The notes under the pieces are model-generated. The model saw nothing but the letters and a program-made list of their open reading frames with translations, was not told the DNA's origin and made no database searches. DNA of 64,000 bases from Eustoma russellianum (Eukaryota > Streptophyta > Magnoliopsida > Gentianales > Gentianaceae): positions 42,156,752 through 42,220,751 of the forward strand of contig AP025040.1 of assembly GCA_036186865.1 (NCBI GenBank), written 5' to 3'. The position numbers and the translations under genes are program-made. Shown piece by piece: positions 56,788 through 64,000 of this stretch; position 1 is the stretch's first letter; each line of letters begins with the position of its first letter.

Positions 56788-57338
56788 ATCCGATTGGTGG
56801 GTTAATATGTGTAATCATCTTATTGGTTGCACCAATGTGACGAGGATTGCGATTCAAGAGCGGGAGATCGAAGGGAGTAGGAAGAAAGACGAATGGTTCA
56901 GTTGGCACGGGTGGTGGAAAGCCAACGGGGGAAAGAGCCAGCTCCAGGACGCGGGAAGCAGTTTAAATGGGGGGATTTTACCGTTGTGCCCTTATGTGTA
57001 AACGGGGTAGTTAGTTTAGAATAGGGGCATTCTTGTAATTTCGCAGTAGGCAGTTATTTTCTTTCTTCTTCAGCTTGCTTTATATGGTCCGTTCGACAAA
57101 ATTAGAAGGCGTGAGGAATTCTGAGTTTTGTGATTTGATTCAAGCGTTGAGTTCATTTTTCCTTTCCTTTCGTGCTCTCTAGTTGCTCTCCTCACGGGAG
57201 CATTGTATTTCCTTGATTAAGTTTGTTGTTTTTAGTTTGATCAAACACACATTTGTGTTCTTGCTTCGTGTTCGTTGTTTGATCACAGCACCTGAATTGT
57301 GCTGTGCTACTTTGCTCGAACGTATTTGAATTTTCACA
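56685..57338 (+). repeat. Element G 3' LTR
   Basis: 654 bp, nearly identical to the 5' LTR; a GAT codon-sized indel near 56755 is the only length difference. Confidence 0.95.
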
Positions 57339-57343
57339 AAGGG

Positions 57344-57979
57344 CAGGAGAGTTCTAATTTCTTGCATGATCCCAGGGGTGATAAGGAAAGTGATGATGCT
57401 ATATTTTGGTGTGACAAGAGACCGGAGACTTTTACTGTTCAAAGTGCTTATAAAATGCAATTCACTAAAACTAATGCCGAGGAAAAAGACAGTTGGCAAG
57501 GAATATTTACTCTTAAAGGGCCACTGTGGGCAAATTTATTCATGTGGATAATGCGACATGGCTCTCTACCTACGTTGGCGTTTCTCCTTAAAAGGAATAT
57601 TATCGTATCCGCCTCTTGCCCTGTTTGTGGAAGTTGAAACATTGGAGAATTACATGAGTTGAGAGACTGTCGGTGGGCTCGTAATGTTTGGAGACTTATT
57701 GTTCATCAAAATCACTGGCTGCGTTTTGTACAAGTGAGCGGTATGACTGAGTGGATCGACATAAATTTACACGAAAAATTAGGGTCTATTGGCCAAGTCT
57801 TTTCTTGGCAATACCTCTTCCGTGAAGCTGCTTACGGTAATTGGCATTTTTGGAACAAGACAACTCATGATACTACTACGACTAACATCCCACTTGTGGA
57901 GTTTATTCAAACAATATACCACCGTCTACGTGTTTTGAGTGTTGCTAATCATATTGATGTTGATAGTATAAGAATGTAA
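57344..57979 (+). pseudogene. LINE H ORF2 end (zf-RVT)
   Basis: After element G the ORF2 frame resumes at QESSNFLHDPRGDKES, then RPETFTVQSAYKMQF, LWANLFMWIMRHGSLPTLAF and SASCPVCGS, followed by TGA and LHELRDCRWARNVWRLI. These match the zf-RVT domain (CPxCG...H...C), although the usual HLFxxC histidine block is partly changed. The segment between the thumb and this block is shorter than in relatives, suggesting a prior deletion. No RNase H is seen before the break near 57980. Confidence 0.82.
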
Positions 57980-57984
57980 CCGGT

Positions 57985-59330
57985 ACCTTTTGGTTAGCAG
58001 CAGTAAGGTCATTGTACATACTGGACATTTTGAGTTTGTGAATAATACATCGATCCCTTCTCGGGTAAAAAAAATGTTGATGGATATAGTCGTGAAGGCT
58101 TTGAATGAGTTTGGAGAATGCTTATGGCCTAAGGCAAATCTGTCTAAGTCCAAAATATTTATAGCTGGATTGGATTGGACAGAAATATGTGGAAGAATTT
58201 AACTATTTGCATCAAGATTCTTTTCCTTTTAGATACCTAGGAGTGCCAGTCGCTGGGAAAAACTTCAAGCTACTCGGAGTTCAAGATAAATTTGCAACGT
58301 GATGGAAACATCATCTTGGTCATATGCTGGGAGATCGATTTTAGTACAATTTATTTTACAAGGCCTGCATTGCTTTTGGCTTAGTGGTCGCATATCCCAG
58401 CAAAAGTCATCAGGCAGATTGAGAATTTGGGCAGAAATTTTGTATGGGGCAGTGTCTGACAGAATCCAAAGAAAGCTTGGCTAGCTTGGAGTTACATCAC
58501 CAAGCCAAAGGTAAAGGGAGGACTAGGACTCCTTGGCCTTGAGACTTGAAACTTGGCGCTGCTGAGCAAATATCTAGGGGACATTTATCATAAAAAAGTA
58601 TACTCTTTCGGTCTAATACTGAATCGTTATTATAAGTTTGGGGATAAGTTATGAACAATCCAAGTTAAGTGCTATGGCTATCCAAATGGTCTATTTATGG
58701 CAAGATGAGTCCAAATATATGTGGGACATCCATCACAAAAAGATTCTCTTTCGGTCCAATGGATGAATCGTTATTACAAGATTAGGGGGATAGGTTATTG
58801 ACAATGCAAGCTAAGTGTTCTGATTATTCACTAAGGAAAATGCTATTATAGGTTAGATTTATAATCTTGGCGAAGGCTCTATGAAAGCGGCTCCGATAGC
58901 ACTTGAGGAGTGGTCTATTCATGCATTTATATTAGAAGCAAAGGCGTCAAGATCTTTGCCGAAGGTAGTTTGGGACTTGAGCATCACTCCGAAGCATGCA
59001 CTCATTTGTGGTTGGTTGGCAACAGTCGGTAAATTGCCAACCAATGACATGTTGATTTTATTGAGCATTGATCAGCAATGTAGTTTTGGACACCGGCATC
59101 TAAAAATGCAACCCATTTGTTCTATCATTGTTCTTTTGTTGCTGAGATTTGAGCTGAAGTTAGGCGTTTGCAGAGGCTGCCCACGAGAATGTATAAATTG
59201 AACAGGACATTGGCATGTGGTATAGAATGCTCATGCGCAAGGGAATCAACACCAAGGCCATTCGTATTTCACTTGCTGTCGTAGTTGATTTCATTTGTCA
59301 GTCTAAGAACAAGTTACTTTTAACATGTGC
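57985..59330 (+). mobile_element. LINE fragment I
   Basis: Broken plus-strand frames show an RT end and zf-RVT of a second LINE type. LMDIVVKALNEFGECLWPKA and NLSKSKIFIAGLDWTEI are near 58080-58190, FRYLGVPVAGK is near 58225, and WSYITKPKVKGGLGLLGLE is near 58490. SLPKVVWDLSITPKHALICG and WLATVGKLPTND are near 58950, and THLFYHCSFVAEI is near 59110. It lacks its 5' part. Its junction with LINE H near 57980 is not sharp. A block of about 130 bp within it is duplicated (about 58575-58690 and 58715-58830, CTCTTTCGGTC... GAATCGTTATTA). Confidence 0.8.
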
Positions 59331-59573
59331 AATCTTTTCTACCAAAGATGTAATGCATAGAACCTATACACATGTATTTAGGATCATGTGTAGATTGTTA
59401 CGTTACTTTAAGATGTGCAATCTTTTATGCCTAAAGATGCAATACATAGAATCTACACACATTTACTTAGAATCATGTGTACATTGTTTCCGTTTATGTT
59501 AGATACAGTTCAATGATCAATTACTTAGAATCATGTGTACATTGTTCCCGTTTATGTTAGATACAGTTCAATG
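59327..59573. repeat. Short tandem duplications after LINE I
   Basis: Two adjacent duplications: a diverged one of about 85 bp (ATGTGCAATCTTTT ... AGGATCATGTGTA) from 59327, and a nearly exact 57-bp one (TTACTTAGAATCATGTGTAC ... GATCA) at about 59463-59573. They are probably in the LINE 3' UTR. Confidence 0.85.
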
Positions 59574-59608
59574 ATCATATTGATCATTTGAATTTGGTAA
59601 GCGTAGGT

Positions 59609-60191
59609 TGTTGAAGATTCTGATAGCTTGGCATGTAAGAAAAGAAGTGTTGGCACGGTTGGCACGGTTGGCTTTGGCACGGTTGGTAGTGGCACGATTG
59701 GCAGGCAAGTTCTGCGTGCCAAGACTGTGGCGAGTACGTAGTAAACAAAGGGTGTATGTCGTTGATCTCTGAGTTCTATTGGAGGTGGTTATTGCGTGTG
59801 GGGCTCACCTAACTAAGTATGGTGCGGAGGGATCAGCTAAGAGGTGATGAAGTTGAAGCTCCACGTCGGATCACACACGCCTGCAGCTAGGAGGATGCAG
59901 TAGACTGGAGTAATGAACTGTTTTGAGCACGTGGGATAATTTTGTCTTCTAAGACGTTCCATTGGTTGTATAAATAGAGTAGAATGTTGTATGTAGAATG
60001 ATGAACGAAATGGCAGTTTCTTTCCATAATGTCAAGCTCTCCTTCATCCTCTAAGCTTAGCATTTTGCGCTAGCTTGTTGTTTCTCGCTGCACATTTGAT
60101 TCTCTTTTCTTCTCCAAGTTGCTGCTTATGCAACATTGTTTGTTGATTTCTTATACTAATCGAATTACGGTTGTTAGTTCAAAAATTAACA
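59609..60191 (+). repeat. Element J 5' LTR
   Basis: Starts TGTTGAAGATTCTGATAGCT and ends AAAAATTAACA. It has four GGCACGGTT/GGCACGATT units at 59652-59699 and a TATA-like GTATAAATAGAGT near 59968. Confidence 0.82.
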
Positions 60192-60203
60192 TGGTATTAG
60201 AGC
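60192..60203 (+). other. Element J primer binding site
   Basis: TGGTATTAGAGC, one base from the Met-tRNA complement, abuts the LTR end. Confidence 0.88.
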
Positions 60204-60249
60204 GATCTGCTTCCTCTGTCTGAATCTCTGAAAGTTTTCTGTAAATTCC

Positions 60250-61228
60250 ATGGCTTCATCTTCGACTAATCCTCCTCCTGGATTTAGAGCTAATCAAACT
60301 GGCTCAAATGAGAATCAAATGAATAATCCGTATTACATTCATCCTAATGACAGTCCAGCTACTGTTTTGGTGCAGCCACCGTTCACTCCACATAATTTTC
60401 ACTCGTGGAGCCGTGCATTTCAGATGGCGTTACTGGTGAAGAACAAATCGTGCTTCATAGACGTATCTATGCGTAAACCAACTCCCTTGGATCCTCAATT
60501 TCAGGTATGGAGACATGTAAACACTATGATCCAGTCTTGGATAATGAATTTTGTATCACCTTCAATTGCTCAAAGTGTGATGTGGTATGATAGTGCTTTA
60601 GAAGTATGGGAGGACCTGACCATGAGGTACGGGAGTGGAGATCCGTTTAGGTTATTAGACCTGTTGGACGAGTTTTATGGTGTTAAGCAAGATAAATCTG
60701 TCTGTGAATGACTACTTTACGAAGTTAAAGGTGCTGTGGGAGGAGTTAATGTCTTTAAGACCTGTACCTAAATGCACTTGTCATAGATGTAACTATGATG
60801 TAGGGAAGAAGATGAGTGAATTTGTGGAAAATGACTATGTGATCAAGTTTGTCAAGGGACTTAGTGAGGAGTTTGATCCTGTACGGTCACAAGTGTTTGT
60901 TATGACTCCGCTGCCTGACTTTAAGACGGCTTTTGCTATGGGTTTAAAATTTGAAAGGAAGTTGGCTGGTTCTGGCTCTCAAACTGTGTTTAATAATGCA
61001 CCTACTGTGTTAATGGCGGATTACGTTAACACCCCAAATAAATTTGCTAATAAAACTCAAGGCAATAAGTACATGAGGGGAAATGGTATATTCTATCCGG
61101 AAAGTGGAAAGCGTATTCAATGTACTCACTGTGGCATGATTGGCCACACTGCTGATAGATGTTATCGAAAGCATGGCTTTCCACCAGGTTTTAAATTCAA
61201 AAAATCAGGTCAACATGGTGGAAAATAG
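60250..61228 (+). pseudogene. Element J gag
   Basis: ATG 60250 opens MASSSTNPPPGFRANQT, then YYIHPNDSPATVLVQPPFTP and NFHSWSRAFQMALLVKNKSC. A frameshift near 60700 moves to DYFTKLKVLWEELMSLRPVP and NDYVIKFVKGLSEEFDPVRS. The knuckle CTHCGMIGHTADRC is near 61120. The frame ends with TAG at 61226-61228. Gag shares its layout with element G gag (both with CxxC-like CTCHRC / CNRCTC segments before it). Confidence 0.88.
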
Positions 61229-61307
61229 GGAGGATTATTTTGCAGATAACTGTGATGAGTAAACTGGCCAGCAACCATTCCAGTCAGATCAAGTACAACA
61301 AGTTCCT

Positions 61308-62590
61308 TTGCTGACTTCTGAGCATTATCAGAAATTATTGAACCTGTTGAATGTTAATGATGATAGTGCAGGTTCAGCTGCAGGGAAGGTTGTCCAAGGT
61401 GCTGTTATGTCTGCACAGGCTGATACAGGCTCAGATAAGTGTTCTGACTTTGTTAACTGTGTATGGATTGTAGATTTGGGTGCTACAGACCATGTTGCTT
61501 GTTCTTTGTCCCTCTTTAGCTCATATAAGCCTATCACACATGCTCCTGTTAGACTTCCTAACAATGTTACTGTCTTTGCTACTCACACTGGTACAGCTAA
61601 AGCCAATAGTGATCTGGTGCTAGACAATGTACTATATGTCCCTTCCTTTTCTTTTAATCTGATTTCCTTTAGTAAAGTTACCATTAATCCTCAATTGCTT
61701 ATCATTTTTCATAATCTTTCTGTGTGATCCAGGATCAGTTGTCTATGAGGATGATTGGTTTAGCTAGAAGCACAATGGACTCTACTGTATTCATGGTTCA
61801 TTGGTGACTTCTGCAGTGCAATCCGCCCATCTTCTTTCTGCCTCCAGCTGTTCTGAGTCTGACTCCTACCTGTGGCATGCCAGACTTGGGCATGCCTCTT
61901 TTGCCAGAATGCAAAAAATTCAAAAAAAGTGTCTAGGTGTGGTAGTGTCTAAGCTACATGGCATTTGTACTATTTGTCCCCTAGCTAAACTGAAGAGATC
62001 CCCATTCCTTGTTTCCACTTCTGTTTCTCATTCTGCCTTTCAAATAATTCATGTTGATATATGGGGACCAAACAGATATTCCACTTTGTATGGTCAAAAG
62101 TATTTTCTTACCATAGTGGATGATTACACTCGTTATGCTTGGTTATATTTTCTTAAGTCCAAGAGTGAGGTCAGAAGGGTGTTACAAAGTTTCTTTCATT
62201 TTGTTAACACGCAATTTTCTCAAATCAAAACCATTAGAACTGATAATGGTATAGAGTTCAAAATGAGTGAATTCTATATGATGCATGGCACAGTTCATCA
62301 GACCACTTGCACATATACTCACTGTGGGGAGAGCCTTGAAATTTCATGCCAATTTGTCACATTCGCATTGTGGCTTCTGTGTTCAGCATGCTATTTATCT
62401 CATTAATCTTTTACCCACACCTGTTTTGCAGCAGAAGACTCCTTATGAGCTTCTGCATCATGCCAAGCCAACTTATACCAGCCTAAGAACCTTTGGTTGC
62501 CTGGCAATGCCTATAATGTGTCCCTCCATAATCAAAGTTTGATGCCTGAGCAATTTCCTGTCTTTTCCTGGTATACTCATTAACAACTAA
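61308..62590 (+). pseudogene. Element J protease and integrase
   Basis: The protease block reads VWIVDLGATDHVACSLSLF, where DSGAT has become DLGAT, so a catalytic-loop residue is lost. The frame ends at 61727. The pre-integrase block SYLWHARLGHASFARMQ follows near 61870, then VDIWGPNRYSTLYGQKYFLT, VDDYTRYAWLYFLKSK and RTDNGIEFKMSEF. The PQQNGxxERK block is deleted at about 62320, with a frame change into ALKFHANLSH...GFCVQHAIYLINLLP. Confidence 0.85.
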
Positions 62591-64000
62591 GGGGTATGTG
62601 TTGCAAAGATCAAATACCAAGGAAGTAATTGTTTCCAAAGATGTTGTTTTCTATGAGAATATCTTTCCTTTGAAAGAAACTGTGTCACAGGGACATAAAC
62701 CACCCAATGACAAACCAGTTTTCACCGATTCAGTCTCAGAGTTGCTGCCCCTTCCTATGGATATTCATTCACAGTCAGTGCAAGTGCCTCCTCAATCACA
62801 GAATTCATCTAATTTTCATCTGAAGAGTCATCACCCTCAAATATTGATTACCTTTTTTCAAGTGTTCAGCCAGCTTCTATTCCCATCTCTGCACTGCATA
62901 TTGATCTTCCTTTAATCCCTTCACCTGCTGTCTCTAATAACCACTCTGATCCCTCGTCTCCTACTTGCAGGATTGTTATTGTAATCTTCTGAGATCTTTT
63001 CCCTCTTCCTTAAGTCAAACCAGTATTCCTTATCCTTTAGAGTCATATATTTCTTTCAATGGTCTGTCACCAAAATACAGGTCATACGTACTTAACATGA
63101 GCATTGATCAGGAACCTGTCATATCAGCAGGCAGCCACTTCAGCAGCTTGGCAACAAGCCATGCAGCATGAGTTGGCAGCATTAGATGCCAACAAAACTT
63201 GGTCCATTGTTCCCTTGCCCCCAGGGAAGCGTCCAATAGGCTGTAAATGGGTATATAAAATTAAAAGGAAGGCAGATGGTACTGTGGATAGGTACAAGGC
63301 CAGGTTAGTGGCAAAGGGTTATACCTAGCTGGAGGGAATTGATTATGGTGATACATTTTTCCCTGTAGCTAAGATGACTACAGTTAGGTTGTTGCTTGCT
63401 TTGGCTTCAGTTAAATGATGGTATGTTCATCAAATGGACATTAACAATGCATCTTTGCATGGTGATCTTCACCAAGAAATATATATGGAACTACCATAGG
63501 GGATTTCCTCTAGTGAGCCTGGGAAAGTATGTAAGCTTCACAAGTCCCTATACGGTCTGAAACAAGAAAGTCGCCAGTGGAATGAGAAACTTACAGCCTC
63601 CTTGTTATCTCAAGAATACATTCAATCTAAGCATAATTACACTATGTTTACCAAGGCTATAGAATATTATTTCTTGATCCTCTTGGTTTATGTTGATAAC
63701 ATTATAGTGGCCAATGATTCCTTGGTGCTGGTTCAGCAATTAAAAGATTTTCTTCATAAGACATTTATGATCAAGGATCTAGGAGAGCTAAGATATTTTC
63801 TGGGACTGGAGGTGGCAAGATCTCAAGGGGGGGTTTATGATATGCCAACGGAAGTATGCTTTAGAATTGTTAGAACAAGCAGGGTCTCTGGCTTCCAAGC
63901 CTGCTGTAACTCCCATGATCAACACCTTAAGCTGGCACATAGTGACTCTGAATTATTGAGTGACAGTTCAGGGTATAAAAGGCTGGTGGGAAAACTTCTT
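62591..64000 (+). pseudogene. Element J RT, partial
   Basis: A linker with VVFYENIFPLKE is followed by RT at about 63104: HELAALDANKTWSIVPLPPG, GCKWVYKIKRKADGTVDRYK, then TAG near 63327, DTFFPVAKMTTVR and MDINNASLHGDLHQEIYMEL. The catalytic YVDD reads YVDN (LLVYVDNIIVAND), which should inactivate RT. Further shifts follow near 63830. RNase H begins with GYKRLVGKLL at the very end of the window. Confidence 0.87.

Larger units (their letters stand above)
51347..57338 (+). mobile_element. Copia element G, very young
   Basis: A 5992-bp Ty1/copia element with LTRs 51347-52003 and 56685-57338, an exact AAGGG target duplication (51342-51346 and 57339-57343), a Met-tRNA primer site and a polypurine tract. 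By eye the LTRs differ by two substitutions and one 3-bp indel, so this is probably the most recent insertion along with B. Gag-pol is one frame from 52050 with two TAG stops and one frameshift in RNase H. Confidence 0.95.
41480..57980 (+). mobile_element. Long decayed LINE H, split by F and G
   Basis: An L1-type plant LINE on the plus strand with both ORF1 and ORF2 recognisable. ORF1 is interrupted by element F (42310-47576) and ORF2 by element G (51347-57338). The 5' limit is estimated from the ORF1 start at 41591. The 3' end is not clear: the zf-RVT block ends near 57980, then another LINE fragment (I) begins. Without the insertions it is about 5.2 kb. Stops and frameshifts are dense, so it is older than both insertions. 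Confidence 0.85.
59609..64000 (+). mobile_element. Copia element J, 5' part, decayed
   Basis: A Ty1/copia element running off the window end. A 583-bp 5' LTR (59609-60191) is followed by a primer site variant, gag, protease, integrase and RT in the same order and style as element G, to which it is related. The 3' LTR is beyond the window, so the target duplication cannot be checked. Many stops and shifts show an old copy. Confidence 0.88.

Overview
The window looks like AT-rich, repeat-dominated intergenic DNA of a flowering plant, probably a eudicot. Almost every recognisable coding stretch belongs to a retrotransposon: Ty1/copia and Ty3/gypsy LTR elements with initiator-Met-tRNA-type primer sites (TGGTATCAGAGC), and plant L1-type LINEs with DUF4283-like ORF1 and RNase H domains. 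I found no intact host gene, RNA gene or CRISPR array. The species cannot be named from the sequence alone.

Layout: 1-0.78 kb, end of a copia integrase. 1.1-4.27 kb, a 5'-truncated LINE (minus). 4.28-4.64 kb, microsatellites around a second LINE tail. 4.95-5.10 kb, a long hairpin that may be a MITE. 5.21-20.51 kb, an old, internally deleted copia element A (plus) whose 5' LTR was split by the young 11.5 kb Sirevirus-like copia element B (minus, 5.80-17.27 kb, 3.04 kb LTRs). 20.5-22.0 kb, largely featureless. 22.03-27.50 kb, degraded copia element D (minus). 27.66-37.18 kb, chromodomain-type gypsy element C (plus) that has lost its RT and carries a 1.46 kb solo LTR (E) inside it. 37.7-40.9 kb, microsatellites and two head-to-tail 5'-truncated LINEs. 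41.5-58.0 kb, a longer decayed LINE (H, plus) split by two younger copia elements, F (minus, 42.31-47.58 kb, intact 1181-codon pol frame) and G (plus, 51.35-57.34 kb, nearly identical LTRs). 58.0-59.3 kb, another LINE fragment (I). 59.61 kb to the window end, the 5' part of a decayed copia element (J).

The nesting gives a relative timeline. A is older than B, C older than E, and LINE H older than F and G. Five-base target duplications are visible for A (GTTCC), B (CTTCT), C (GAACT), E (GAAAG) and G (AAGGG). F has a right-hand CTATG whose left partner is partly deleted. All elements carry at least one lesion, so present mobility would depend on proteins from other copies; F and G are closest to intact.

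The most interesting observations are non-coding. The LTRs of two unrelated elements (copia D and gypsy C) contain clusters of the same palindrome based on ATCGATCGAT, including an identical 18-mer. The gypsy C LTR has seven TATAAA boxes at about 30-bp spacing. The long LTR of B holds three spaced copies of a CATGCTGAAATTTCAGCATG-type palindrome. The LINE family has a recurring 3'-UTR stem-loop found four times.
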